Origin: Molossus alvarezi | Taxonomy: Eukaryota > Chordata > Mammalia > Chiroptera > Molossidae | Direction of reading: 5' to 3' | Assembly (NCBI GenBank): GCA_037176705.1 | Contig: CM073887.1 | Location: 86,314,348 to 86,378,347 of the forward strand | DNA length: 64,000 nt | Part shown: positions 1 through 10,697 of the stretch, piece by piece | Position numbering within the stretch: the first letter of the stretch is position 1 | How the letters are laid out: the number at the start of each line of letters is the position of its first letter | The notes under the pieces: generated by a model | Told to the model about the DNA's origin: nothing | Seen by the model: the letters and a program-made list of their open reading frames with translations, nothing else | Database searches by the model: none | Made by a program: the position numbers and the translations under genes

Positions 1-304
1 TTCCAGATGTTATCCTGTAATTGTACTGTAGGCTGTTAAGGAAAAATTCTCTTTAAAGTATTAGAAATACTAAACAGTTGGAGAATAACAGCTGTTGAAA
101 GTTCGAGGCATGTTTGTGTGGTGGAAGCTCCAGTGTGGAATATTCTTCCTCAATTTAATCTCTTCATCCAAATAAATTTATCTTTGCAAACTATCCGCTG
201 CCTTGTACATCAGATGGTGTCTTGTGTGGTGAATGGCGACCGCCAGCCTCGCGCTCCTCTGTGCACCGCTCAGCAGGTGCACAGGTCCCTCGGCAAAGCT
301 CGCC
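1..304. other. Unique sequence, left edge
   Basis: No repeat or gene that I recognise before the MIR-like segment. The part from about 205 to 310 has more CpG than its surroundings. Open reading frames here are short and not convincing. Confidence 0.4.
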
Positions 305-445
305 GAGCTTCAGTCCTGGCTCTGCCACCTGCTTGCCCGATGCCCCTTCTCTTTGAACTTCTGTGTGAAAGGGGGAAATCACAAGAGCCATGTCACGGGG
401 CTGTCCTGAGCATTACATTGGATAATAAGGTGTTATTAAAGAATA
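305..445 (+). repeat. MIR SINE fragment
   Basis: Diverged match to the MIR core: TCCTGGCTCTGCCACCTGCTT, then a CTCTGTGTGAAA / GGGGAAATCA block in place of the usual 'cctcatctgtaaaatgggg', then GGCTGTCCTGAGCATTACAT, which matches the 'gttgttgtgaggattaaatg' part. MIRs are extinct mammal-wide tRNA-derived SINEs. Confidence 0.5.
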
Positions 446-1731
446 CAATTTTAACAATAAATGAACAGTTTTATTCGGGGCTCAGTGTGTTTTAGAGGAA
501 CCACAGCGGAAAGATTCCCATCACATCAGCTTGGAGTATATGCAGCTTGCAAGGTCAAGCGTGATTCTTTAGTAAATAGGGGCGTTTTCAGTTCCATAAC
601 ATTGTCCAGTTTTATGCAATGGCTACTTGAGAGAGACTCCACCCTACTATTGAGGATACGTTGTCTTGAAATGTTTTAGCTCTGGCCTTGAAAAGGGAAA
701 GGAAAATGGCAAAAAAGGTAACAATAAGAAGGGAGACGGTGCCTGACTTTTTTTCTGCCTTGGTGACCAAGTTGTCTGCCTCACATAGAGCATACTGTGA
801 GTAACTTCATACCTAAAGTGAAGGGATGCCTTGTGCAGGGTCTCAACGTGTCTAGTGTTACTTGTGTCAAAAGCAATTTAAGAAGGCAAAAAATTGAATG
901 CTTCTGACCATCCTCTATTTATATAACCAATTTACAGTGACAGGGTTACAATAGAAAAAACACTCACTTTATTATCAAAGGATCTTATGTTTAAAATCAT
1001 ACTTCATTCTTCCACTGCCCTTAGGGTCCTCATCTGTAAAATAAAAATGGTAGGCTTCTCTCCCACATTCTGTTTTAATGTGCTTCACTGCCTATATATC
1101 AATTAAATATGAAACTCATCTAGTGATTTGAAGTAAGCTTGATTCAAACATTAGTTTGGAGGAACATCCAGCTCTAACAAATGTATTTGAAAGTGTGGTC
1201 ATTTGGGTGTTGTCTGACCCATGGTGTTTCTACGTGTGTAACAGAATATTGCTTCTGTGTGTATGAGGGCAGGGAATAACTTAAGACTGTTAGATCCACT
1301 TATTTCAATTTTCGTTATTTTTCAGAATTGAAAATTAATTATCTTTTGTTAAAATTGTTCAAAATTTAAATATTTAACAGCCTAGAATCTTTCAAATTTG
1401 GCATCAAAATAAGTTTTTAAATGCAACTTACAGTCTCAAACTTAGGTATTAGATTTTAGATTGAAATTGAAAAGTTAAGTGATAAAAAATGAGTAAAACA
1501 AAATCTGGATTTTTTTTTTTTTGGCATAGATATTTTAATCTGGGTTATTTTCCCATTGGAAGTCCTCTAATTTTTCTTTCTTCATTGTGGGTATGTTATT
1601 CTTACCACTAGAAAAGGGAGGGAGGAAAAGGGAAATATTATCTCTCTCTTCAGATAATTTTATTTACCTAAATGAGACTGAATAAAATCAAATTTACTGC
1701 AGAGAGTCTGCATGACTCAGGTGGCAGTAGC
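446..1731. other. Mostly unique DNA with a possible MIR scrap
   Basis: Nothing gene-like seen. Around 1005-1090, CCACTGCCCTTAGGGTCCTCATCTGTAAAATAAAAATGG resembles the 3' half of a MIR core (weak). A T12 run lies near 1510. The rest is AT-rich unique sequence. Confidence 0.35.
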
Positions 1732-2052
1732 CTAGGGAGGACAGACAGACAGCCCTGGCTCCTGGAGGTTGTCTAACATCATCAGCAGGATGACGTCTGG
1801 AGACAGGGAAGAGCTCGGAAATGGTTCCTGGGCAACGCCGTACTCATGTGCGTAGACATCTCTGGGATTTACGTGCACAGAACACATTCTCAGCAGAACT
1901 CCAAGTGACAGCTTGTCTTCTAATGCAGACTGTAGGAAGGAGCAGGACATTTTAGGGCACGCAGTGCCGTTCGGAAAGTACAAGGCGTAGAAGGATGAGA
2001 ATGGGCTGGTTATAAAGGATGGGGTCCCATTTATATAGAGTGAGAAAAGCAT
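1732..2052 (-). other. Open, CpG-retaining stretch; possible exon or gene relic
   Basis: The minus strand is open for 106 codons from an ATG near 2052 to a stop next to 1732. The product is not one I recognise and shows no motif; it has several Cys, and it begins with hydrophobic residues but not a clear signal peptide. The segment is more GC-rich than its flanks and keeps about seven CpGs in 320 bases, while the DNA on both sides is nearly CpG-free. A pyrimidine-rich run lies upstream on the minus strand. It could be an exon, a decayed retrocopy, a regulatory patch, or a chance open frame. I do not assign a function. Confidence 0.2.
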
Positions 2053-2060
2053 TTGAAGGA

Positions 2061-3694
2061 AGGTGGAATCAGTGAACGGAGGGCCTTTTGTGCAAGTCTA
2101 GAGAGTTGATATTCGAAGAAGAATCAAGGAATGTGAATAATGACTTTCCAGTGGTCATACTTGATAGAAAGTGTTTATGTGACACACCAGTGCTGGGTGT
2201 GCACAACATATATGTGTATCTTGTTACTTTTAAATGTCCTTTGAAGAGAAGAAAACACATTTATTTCTGAAAAATGACTTCTAAACTGTTCTTTTTCTGG
2301 CAAAATATGGGATTTATTTAAAAGGTCTAATATTTACCAGTCACGGCTACTATTTGGTTTCATAAAAATCCTCTTAGTTATCTGAGAAAGCCAAATGTGA
2401 TCTGAGCTTTCTTGGCAAAAGGACATTGACTTTCATTAAGACTGAATTGTGGCACAGACCTTTAAGCCTTTATCTGCATCTCATTCACTGGACTGTGATT
2501 TGGGAGAGTGACTACTAATTATACAGAAGACGGGGAGTGACTGGAAAAGATCATTCAAAGGCAAACCGTGCTTACACCTGACCATGTCCTCAAGCATTAC
2601 ACACTTCATCTGACAGGCATTAATTTGCCAGAGTGTTTGAATCAGCCATAGAAGGGGTTTTTAAAGGACACATCTAGAAGCAACATTAATGTCTAGTTTT
2701 CTTTCATTTAGTTTAATTTACTGCCAAGTCATTTTTTGACTTTGCCCAACTACTTTGTTGAAGTGGCAAGAAACGGGCAAATATGGCATAATAGAAATAA
2801 ACCCTGAGAAGCTGCAGATCCGTTTCTATGAACTAAGTCCCTCTTCCCTCACCACAAACTACAATGTGCACTCTTCTAAAATCCACTACAAGTTAAAATA
2901 AAATGTTTTCTTAGTATAGAGGAAGTCCTCACACTCATTGTTAAGATGTTGGCAAGTAGATTGTGTCTTGTTAAATATAGACTATGCTGTAAATCTACAT
3001 TCATTTTTTATTTTTATTAAAGAGACATCTTTTCATAATATGTTTTTATATATCCTTACATAAATACAGTTTAAAATGAATTTGCAGTAAACTCTATGGG
3101 ACTCTGTATTTTTAGTTTTGTCTGTGCTGCTAATGCTTTTGAAATTTGGCCACGTGCTCTCAAGTCTGGCCTCTTTTTAAAGTCAAAGCCTTACCTCTAA
3201 TTTCTGCAGGCAAAATTCATATTTACAATATTAAATGACGTGTCTCACTGTAATTCGGCAAACTTATATTGAATATTGAGTGCAAAATGCACTGTGCTAC
3301 ATTAAACTGTGTTGATAGGTGGTCAAAACTTGGAACTTTTAACAGTGACCTTGGGAAGAGCCAGGTAGGGTTTTTCAACTCCACTCATGGGATAAGTGGA
3401 ATGTTTAGTCGCCTGAGCCGTTGGATCCTCACCTGTTTTTTGAGTTCAGGTATAACTATCTATAAATGACAGGTCTTTCTCAAACTCTGAGGGAGCAAAA
3501 GCAAATGTGAACCATAATTTTGACTATACTTTTTGTTAAATGTAAGCATTCTGTGACAATAAGATCCTGGAGCCAATAGGCCAATGTGTATTTAAACATT
3601 CTTGGGATGTCCTGGGTATGAAGGGCAGTGCTGGCGAAAGTTCAGGCTGCTGACTGTCCACCTGCATCTGAAATGTGTGCGAGTGAGTTAGTGC
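2061..3694. other. Unique AT-rich sequence
   Basis: No recognisable gene or recent insertion. A short segment at about 3246-3310 (CAAACTTATATTGAATATTGAG) has the wording of the 'acaaatatttattgagcacc' ancient repeat motif, but it is too short to assign. Confidence 0.35.
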
Positions 3695-3800
3695 AGATTT
3701 CTCGGCACCACTTGAGACTTAACTGAGTCAGAATCTCTGGAAGGGAAGACTGGAAACCTACATTTAACTCACTTCTTGGGTATTTCTTAACCACTGATTT
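3695..3800 (+). repeat. MER5A-like hAT DNA transposon relic
   Basis: ACTGAGTCAGAATCTCTGG, GAAACCTACATTTAAC and a terminal CTTAACCACTGA fit the right half of a MER5A-type non-autonomous hAT (Charlie) element. It is highly diverged, as expected for a mammal-wide fossil. Confidence 0.45.
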
Positions 3801-4924
3801 AAGTTATCTCACGAGCACTAGGGGGAATGATTTCTTGCTATGAAAAATGTTTATACTCAATGGATATCACATTAGTTAAATCAGTATTGTTTTGTATTTG
3901 TGTATATTTTACAGAATTACTATCTCTTCCAAGAGGGGTGTCCAAGGGTCAGTAGAAGTAACTTGATGCCATTGTGATAGATCCTTTCCTGTTTTCTTAT
4001 AAAATGATACTTCAAAAATTTTACTTTGTGCTTATACAGACACACACATGCATACACACATGAGGTTAAGAGGTAGCTTAGCTAGGGTTAAATAAATTGG
4101 TACAAGTTTGGGATGAGATTTCGGGAATCAGTATAAATTTTACTTTATTTAAAGCAATTGATACTACTTTCATTATCAAGGTAATGATTTATTCATTAAT
4201 GTTTAATGCTTAAACATTAATATAATTAAATGGATCATGTTTATGATGCATATATTTTTCAACTAAGCATTAAATAATTGTAGTTCAATCATCAAGTATA
4301 TGGATTGCGTGCTAAATACATTTTCTTGCTCTTTGTAGACATTTAGCTTGAAATACTGTGGAATAGCTATCAGTTATTTTTATTCGCTTGACTGAACTCA
4401 GGCCTGAATAGAAACTTCCTCATAAAGTATTTAATTCATTCCTCTTTACACAAAGGACATGCAAGTTCAAAGCTTAATGCAAGTAGATTTTCCAGATTCT
4501 TTGGAGTAGAAATATATCTTCCTTCCCAATTTTACATTCTTTTATCTTTTATTCAATGGTGGAATCATTCCGGTTAGGTATTCTTAAGTGCTAGTTCTGT
4601 AAGAGCTGAAGGTCAGCCAGGAATATAAGCTTGAGCACAGTGTTCTACTTTAATCCATTAAGGCAGTTTTCTTTCTGTTGAATCAAGGGGGGAAAAAGAA
4701 CTCACAACCAAAAGCAACATTATGCACATATTTATTTATTTGTTGAGTAAATAAAACGAGTCTTATGCCTCCTTCAGTTTCTCCAACACTCCAAGCTCTT
4801 TCCTGCTCTGGGGTTCTTGCCACACTGTCCTGGCCTGTGAAGGGGTCCTTCCCGTTTGCAAAGCTGCCTCCTTGGCATCTTTTAGAGCCCCCCTTGAAGG
4901 CTGTCTTCTCAGGTTGGCCTTGTT
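3801..4924. other. Unique sequence with a short perfect hairpin
   Basis: Mostly unique AT-rich DNA. It includes a 12-bp perfect stem with a 3-base loop at 4195-4221 and a more GC-rich stretch at 4765-4920 without recognisable coding content. Confidence 0.4.
4195..4221. repeat. Perfect short inverted repeat (hairpin)
   Basis: ATTAATGTTTAA is followed by the loop TGC and then TTAAACATTAAT, an exact 12-bp stem. The composition is very AT-rich, so chance or cruciform slippage is plausible. Confidence 0.6.
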
Positions 4925-4938
4925 TGATTACACTATTT

Positions 4939-5169
4939 TATTTATTTTGAATTTTGGGTTTTTTTTTTTGAGAGTGGGGGAAGAGGGGGAGAGAGAAACA
5001 TTGATGTGAGAGAGACACATCGACTGGTCGCCACCCACACGACCCAACCAGGGCAGGGACAAACTGCAACCGAGGTACGTGCCCCCAGTGGGAACCGAAT
5101 CTGGGCCTCTCTGGTCCCTTCGTGGTCCACAGGCTGATGCTCTAACTGCTGAGCCAAACCAGCCAGGGC
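4939..5169 (-). mobile_element. Type 1b bat SINE (Ves-like)
   Basis: Minus copy: T-rich start, GA-rich block, GAGAGAGACACATCGACTGG, GACAAACTGCAACCGAGGTA, and ending GAGCCAAACCAGCCAGGGC, the complement of the tRNA-like head. The target duplication TGAYTACACTATTT lies at 4925-4938 and 5170-5183 with one mismatch. The extreme tail is shortened. Confidence 0.9.
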
Positions 5170-5264
5170 TGACTACACTATTTAATGTAGATCTTCACGT
5201 TAGCCTTTTGTTTGTTTCTTACTTAAGACTTACTACATCTTTGTAATTATCTTATTTGTCTGTT

Positions 5265-5430
5265 GGCTCATTTATTCTCTGTCTTTCCCACAGGGCTATG
5301 AGCAACTTGTAATCAGAGAAAATATTTGTCTTATAAACAGGTAGATCACCAGGGCCTAGCAGAGTGACTTGCATATAGGAGGTACTCAGTATATATATTT
5401 GTTTGACTTCAGCAATGGATGGATGGATGG
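5265..5430 (+). repeat. L2 LINE 3' end
   Basis: Diverged L2 wording: CCCACAGGGCTATGAGCAAC, CACCAGGGCCTAGCAGAGTG and CATATAGGAGGTACTCAGTA, as in the usual 'ccagcgcctagcacagtg...catagtaggtgctcaataaatg'. It ends in a short GGAT repeat at 5415-5430. Confidence 0.65.
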
Positions 5431-6027
5431 ACCAGTAGATAAATAATAAATGGTCTTGGGTTGAAAATGTTTACAGTGAGAGGGATCTTAAATGGCATGC
5501 TAACATTAAAGAATGCTTGCATTTGATCAGCGGTGAGGAATGGATAAACTCTCCGAGTAATTTTATATTTATCTAAACCATGTGAGTGGAATTGGACTCA
5601 TCACGTAGGAACATTTTGTGGCTCGTGTCATTTTTCTCAGCTCCTGTACTTTTTCACACTGTTCCGTGTGACTCGGTTGATACTGTAGATGTGATTTTCT
5701 TTGTATAACTGTGGACATAGTTTTCTCCTGTTTGTGAAAAAGCATGATATGTGGATCTAGTTTGATTAATAATGCCAACACCACTCTGGGCTGAGAGCTG
5801 TGCTGCCAGAAGCCATGCTGTGATTTGAAATTGGTAAATGTCTAAACCTGATGACGGATGGGATAGCACTGGGGGAAAAGTGAGTAGATGTTTGCAATTC
5901 TAAATTATTATTGTTATTGTCAACGTAAACGCCTCCATTATGTCAGATAACTATAAGATCATGACAGCTCTTTTCCATGAAGCTAGAAAATTAGATTTAT
6001 TGCAATATGTACCTATTAAATGTATTC
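5431..6027. other. Unique sequence
   Basis: Two overlapping minus-strand frames of about 70 codons at 5569-5869 have no recognisable homology or gene structure. I see nothing else. Confidence 0.35.
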
Positions 6028-6040
6028 TTAGCAGATTCTT

Positions 6041-6127
6041 TTTTTTTTTTAATCAATCCTCACCCAAAGACATTTTTCCATTTTTTTATTCAGATAGAGT
6101 GGGAGGGAGGGAGGGAGGGAGAAAGAA

Positions 6128-6168
<41 letters not shown>

Positions 6169-6292
6169 TCATTGAGTGGCTGTCACCAGGGACAAACTGC
6201 AACCGAGGTACATGCCCTTAGTGGGAACCGATCCCAGGTCTCTCGGGACCGCAGGCCGACACTCTAACCACTGAGCCAAACTGGCCAGGGCA
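6041..6292 (-). mobile_element. Type 1a bat SINE
   Basis: Minus copy with CCTCACCCAAAGACATTTTT, TTCAGATAGAGTGGGAGGGA, a (GGGA)/(GA)/(GACA) simple repeat at 6101-6168, and the complete head complement ending GCCAAACTGGCCAGGG. The target duplication TTAGCARATTCTT lies at 6028-6040 and 6293-6305. Part of the middle, where the contrast 'cgacccaaccagggc' should be, is missing. Confidence 0.9.
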
Positions 6293-6332
6293 TTAGCAAA
6301 TTCTTTAGTGTTCTGTTTAAAAATATATGAAA

Positions 6333-6467
6333 CTTTGGCCAGGCTCAGTTGGTTGGAGCATTGTCCCATACACCAAAGGGTTGTGAGTTCAATTCCTGTC
6401 AGGGACATATACCTAGGTTTTGAGTTCAATCCCCAGTAAGTGTATGTATGGGAGGTAACCTATCAAT

Positions 6468-6522
<55 letters not shown>

Positions 6523-6545
6523 TCTAACTCTCAAAATCAATTAAA
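6333..6545 (+). mobile_element. Older type 2 Ves SINE with long TC microsatellite
   Basis: Head CTTTGGCCAGGCTCAGTTGG, the B-box-like GAGTTCAATTCCTGTCAGGG, then CAATCCCCAGTAAGTG and a CAATTAAAAACATAAAAA tail. It is more diverged than the other copies. The pyrimidine stretch of the SINE has grown into a pure (TC)24 at about 6471-6518. Confidence 0.8.
6471..6518 (+). repeat. (TC)n microsatellite
   Basis: A pure TC dinucleotide run inside the type 2 SINE, expanded from the CTCTCT tract all these SINEs carry before the tail. Confidence 0.95.
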
Positions 6546-6699
6546 AACATAAAAATGAATAAATACATGAAAATGATTAGAAGAAAATGGAATATTTAAA
6601 ATTCAAAGGGAATTTGAATTTGTACTGAACAGGTCCGAGAGATTTAAAATGAGAAGTTTCAAGATGATTCTGTTTTGTAATTTATAAGAAAATGGACAT

Positions 6700-6852
6700 G
6701 CCCTGCCTGGGTGGCTGGATTTGGTATATCCCATACACCAAAGGGTTATGGGTTTGATTCCCAGTCAAGGCACATACCTAGGTTGTGATGTTTCTCCCTC
6801 CCGCTCTCTAAAGGCAATAGAAATATATCCTTGGGGGAGAATTAAAAAAAAA
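6700..6852 (+). mobile_element. Older, internally shortened type 2 Ves SINE
   Basis: GCCCTGCCTGGGTGGCTGG, CCCATACACCAAAGGGTTAT, GGGTTTGATTCCCAGTCAAG and GCACATACCTAGGTTGTGAT, then directly the TTTCTCCCTCCC tail and an A-rich end. The segment from the second box to the 'gatgtttctctc' tract is deleted. It shares the 'catacaccaaagggtt' variant with the copy at 6333, so the two belong to the same old subfamily. Confidence 0.75.
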
Positions 6853-6886
6853 GAGATGGAAGTGACTCTGTATATATTTTAATTTT

Positions 6887-7125
6887 TTTTTTATCTTCAC
6901 CTGAGGACATTTTTCCATTTTTTGTTCCGATAGAGTGGGAGGGGGAGAGAGAGAGAGATAGAAACATTGATGTGAAAGGGACACATCGAGTGGCCACCAC
7001 CCGCACGACCCAACCAGGGCTGGGGACAAACTGCAACCAAGGGACGTGCCCCTAGTGGGAACCGAACCAGGGCCTCTCCGGACCGTAGGCCGATGCTCCA
7101 ACCACTGAGCCAAACTGGCCAGGGC
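6887..7125 (-). mobile_element. Type 1a bat SINE
   Basis: A complete minus copy: TTATCTTCACCTGAGGACAT, TTGTTCCGATAGAGTGGGAG, GAAAGGGACACATCGAGTGG, CACGACCCAACCAGGGCTGG, ending GAGCCAAACTGGCCAGGGC. The target duplication TATATTTTAATTTT is exact at 6873-6886 and 7126-7139. Confidence 0.93.
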
Positions 7126-7394
7126 TATATTTTAATTTTAATAAGGTAGGAGACTGCACTTTTTAGGTTTGGCATTATTTAACAGAGGAAGACAGTAGAT
7201 ATTTCATACATTATTTAATTAATCAAATATAATACGTTGTTCTAAGAAGATGCTATTATAAAGATAGTAAAAAAAATAATAATGTGGGGTTGTTCCTAGT
7301 TTTATTTTTACATGCTCTTCATTTAGCTTTATAAACCTTCAGTCATTGATTAATAAAAGACTAGCATCAGAATACTATGTACTGTAGGTTGAAT

Positions 7395-7560
7395 TGTTAT
7401 TACATGACCAGGCACTGAACTAGGAAATATTTTTACATATTACCTCTGTTTTACACATGAAAAAATTGTGGCTTACCGAAGTTATTGGTCTAAAGTTACA
7501 TTGCTAAAAAAACTGCAAACTCAGGTTTATCTGCTTTCAAACCTCGAATGTTTTATGCTG
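7395..7560 (-). repeat. MIR SINE fragment
   Basis: The complement of the MIR core: CCAGGCACTGAACTAGGAAA, TTACCTCTGTTTTACACATGA, AAATTGTGGCTTACCGAAG, GGTCTAAAGTTACATTGCTA and CAAACTCAGGTTTATCTGC, the order expected for 'ttttacagatgaggaaactgaggc...aaggtcacacagcta'. Confidence 0.65.
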
Positions 7561-8015
7561 TATCACATGTTAGAAAAGAGCTTCAGCAATTTAAAATAAT
7601 ACTCAGAGCCATTGTTCATGTAGTTTATATTTTCCATTTAGTCAGTCCACAAACATTTATAAGAAGTGACGAGGCATTGCCGAGACTTGGGGATAGTCCA
7701 AAATTATGCATGAAATTTGTCTCCAAGGACGTTTGTTTTGTAAAATAAGATCATGTTTAGTGACTGTAAACCTGCATGCACATGCTTGGGTTTTCCTGGG
7801 AATTCAGCTACACTGTTTTACACATCTCTTCATCTCTAGCTAATTCAAAAACGTGGAAGGGCTGCCTTCCTTAGAGAGCAGCTCTCAGTGTGCCTTGTTT
7901 AACCAACAATGACTGAATACTTTTGGCAAGAGATGGATTCTCCCTTATGAAGCAGATTGGAATTTTGACTGAATTAACGTAGGTAATTTGTTGTTTTTCA
8001 TTTTGTTTTATTGAT
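7561..8015. other. Unique sequence
   Basis: No repeat or gene recognised. Confidence 0.35.
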
Positions 8016-8033
8016 TATTTATTTATTTATTTA

Positions 8034-8277
8034 TTTTTTTATCCTCACCCGAGGATATTTTTCCATTTTTTGTACAGATAGAGTGGGAAGAAGAGAGAGG
8101 AAGGGAGAGAGAGAGAAACATTGACATGAAGGGACACATCGAGTGGCTGCCACCCGCACGACCAACCAGGGCCGGGGACAAACTGCAACCGAAGTACGTG
8201 CCCTTAGCGGGAACCGAACCCGGGTTTCTCCGGACCGCAGGCCGACGCTCTAACCGCTGAGCCAAACTGGCCAGGGC
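8034..8277 (-). mobile_element. Type 1a bat SINE inserted in an L1 tail
   Basis: A complete minus copy with all type 1a landmarks, from TTATCCTCACCCGAGGATAT to GAGCCAAACTGGCCAGGGC. It is flanked on both sides by TTATTTATTTATTTA, so it has duplicated part of the (TTTA)n tail of the L1 fragment that follows. Confidence 0.92.
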
Positions 8278-8450
8278 TTATTTATTTATTTAAAGAAGCT
8301 CTCCTCTTTTTTGTTATTGCAAGTATTATAGATGTCCCTCCTTTTTTCTCCTATTGATCCCCCCCTCCTCATTCTTATCCCCCCCCACTTTCCCCAAACT
8401 ATTGTCTGTGTCCATTGGTTGTGCATATATGCATATAAGTAATTTGAACA
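8278..8450 (-). mobile_element. Short L1 3' end (3'UTR only)
   Basis: After the (TTTA)n tail: TTGTTATTGCAAGTATTATAG, CCCCCCTCCTCATTCTTATC, CAAACTATTGTCTGTGTCCA, TTGGTTGTGCATATATGCAT. The same landmarks recur in the 3'UTRs at 21.1 kb and 38.0 kb. Severely 5'-truncated, as L1 insertions often are. Confidence 0.8.
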
Positions 8451-8689
8451 AAAAGAGCATCAATTTTGCTTTCTACCTATGGAATAAATAAATATAAATT
8501 ATTTAGATTGACTTAAGAAATATATCATCAGCTTCTAAAAACATTCCAAATGGTCTCTAGGCTGCCACTCTGAGCCCACAAATCCAAAAGCCTGGTTATC
8601 TACCTCCCTCTTCTTGGAATCTGCCCCAGTGGCTACTGACATGACTCTGTTGCTGTAGGGTTCTCTGTGCTTTGAGTCTTTATGCTGCT

Positions 8690-8995
8690 TTGTCACATCT
8701 TACTCATATTTCATGTCTGGCTCAAGTCACCTTCCCTGGCAAGACATTCTCAACTGTCTCCATTCCCTTTAGTCACCCCTTCCCAGAATTCTGTTGACCC
8801 TTATTGTTTCACTATTCTTTGTTCCTTGCCCTTTTGTGTGCTCATTCATCTCTATCATCAACATATGACTGTATTTTCAAATAGATTGTAAACATATCCT
8901 CATTCATACATTCATTTTTGTTTGTTTTTGCAACACCTAGCTGGACGACAGCCACCACTGGCACCTAATGCATAAAGGTTCAATTAATAAACCCA
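8690..8995 (+). repeat. L2 LINE fragment
   Basis: CTCAAGTCACCTTCCCTGGC, CTCATTCATCTCTATCATC, AATAGATTGTAAACATATCC, CAACACCTAGCTGGACGACAG and GCATAAAGGTTCAATTAATAAA follow, in order, the last 300 bases of L2 (3' part of ORF2 and 3'UTR). Confidence 0.6.
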
Positions 8996-9924
8996 GTTAC
9001 TGGATCAGGGCTTGTGATTTCTAAGGACCAGCAGCTATGGTTGTTTAACTCCTTTCAAGTTGAAACCTCATTAGACTAGGACTAATTCCTCAGCACTGAG
9101 TATTTTAGTAGGGAAGAATTTTGCCTTACGTACCTACTTGCTGTCTTTGTCAATCACCCGTGAGACAGAGGGCCAAGGGCACACATTTTTAGTTATAAGT
9201 AATCTGCTATGAAAGAACTTGTACTTCTACTTGATTTGATACTTCAGTTGGTTTGAAGATTCACGAAAAGCCTAACTGATTCTACTTAAAAATGAGAAAT
9301 CACATGCTGAAATCAATTAAAAGCTTATCAAACATAAAATGTGCTTATCACTGCAAACATGTGAATTTTCATATTGTTCCATTCAGCCTAATTGTCTTTC
9401 TGACATTGTCATCATGAGCTGTGTGTTTTTGTTTTTGTTTTGCCTTTAACTACATAATAAAGCTAGAATGTGTCTATTTCCTGTAATAATCCATTGTCAG
9501 GGTGCCATCTGTAAGCTGGTATTTTTAATCTTTTTATGACCTGAGTAACAAACTACCAGAGACTAATATTTCTTTTTATTTAACCCAAAACTCAGCTTTA
9601 AGAATTAGTATTAAACTGGTGGTGCAGAGGGGTGGGTAAAAGAGCACCTCAGTGTCTGAGGTGAAGAGAGTTCTGCTGACATGCACCTGTGATCTCTCTT
9701 CTATTTGGAGTGGCCTTTAGCCATCCATTGCCTGAGAGAGACTGGTTTGGACTGAAATTCCTTCACTAGACCTTTTATTAAAAGGGGGGAGTGCTCCTAT
9801 ACTTGCTTGTTTAATTTACATTTAGTATTTTAGTGTATGTTCACTTTGAAAAAACAACGTATTTTTTATTTATATTAGGAATTTATTAATAGTTCTAACT
9901 ATACCAAAACAAAGCATCCTAAGA
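8996..9924. other. Unique sequence
   Basis: No gene or repeat recognised. This is the pre-integration neighbourhood of the young L1 at 9941. Confidence 0.35.
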
Positions 9925-9940
9925 AAAATCTGGTGTTTAA
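9925..9940. repeat. Left target-site duplication of L1
   Basis: AAAATCTGGTGTTTAA, repeated exactly at 10682-10697 after the poly-A. It fixes both ends of the insertion. Confidence 0.93.
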
Positions 9941-10681
9941 TGAGGTATCACCTCACACCTGTCAGAATGGCCGCCATCAACAAATCATCAAACAACAAGT
10001 GTTGGCGAGAGTGTGGAGAAAAGGGGACTCTAGTACACTGCTGGTGGGAATGCAGACTGGTGCAGCCACTATGGAAAACAATATGGTGTTACCTCAAAAC
10101 ATTAAAAATTGAACTTCCATTTGACCCAGTGATCCCACTTCTAGGGATATACCCTAAGAAGCCTGAAACACCAGTCAGAAAGAATATATGTACCCCCCTG
10201 TTCATAGCAGCACTATTTACAATAACTAAGATCTGGAAACAGCCCAAGTGTCCATCAGTAGACGAATGGATCAAAAAGCAATAGTACTTATACACAATGG
10301 AGTATTATGCAGCTGTAAGAAAGAAAGATCTCTTATCCTTTGAGACTACATGGAGGGACCTGGAAAGTATTATCCTAAGCGAAACAAGTCAAACAGAGAA
10401 AGACAAGTATCATATGATCTTATTTATTTGTGGAACATAATGAACATAACAGTCTGGGGAATGGGGTAGTCCCAGAGACGTGGAAGTGGGGTACAGACTG
10501 ACAATCCCCAGAAGAGGGGGTGGTGGGGGAGAGATAAACCACAGAACTTATATGCATGTGTGCATGAACAATGGACATGGACAACAAAGCTGGAGACAGG
10601 GCAGGGAGGGAGAGGGAGGGGGGAATCAGTGTGGGGGGGAAACATCTGTAACAAAAATTAATTAATAAAAAAAAAAGAAAG
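9941..10681 (+). mobile_element. Young 5'-truncated L1 (end of ORF2 plus 3'UTR)
   Basis: About 740 bases. It begins inside ORF2 with the conserved C-terminal wording [28 protein letters not shown] and [16 protein letters not shown], runs through a 3'UTR of about 200 bases, and ends in an A-rich tail. The frame stays open to the natural end of ORF2 except for one stop, where the usual Trp before YIYT reads TAG (near 10282). The C-terminal Cys/His region of ORF2p lies in this piece, but no endonuclease or RT domain is present, so it can make nothing useful. The exact 16-bp target duplication and near-intact frame indicate a fairly recent insertion by L1 target-primed reverse transcription. Confidence 0.95.
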
Positions 10682-10697
10682 AAAATCTGGTGTTTAA
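10682..10697. repeat. Right target-site duplication of L1
   Basis: An exact copy of 9925-9940. Confidence 0.93.

Noticed and set aside
6808..7113. Recurring frames beginning MAQWLE-RPAV with GSVPA-GTYLGCSLSPALVG, seen at about fifteen places (for example 4942, 6808, 8023, 12424, 19292, 23279, 62231).
   Set aside because: They are the sense-strand reading of the type 1 SINE head and middle. They recur because the SINE recurs; they are not a protein family.
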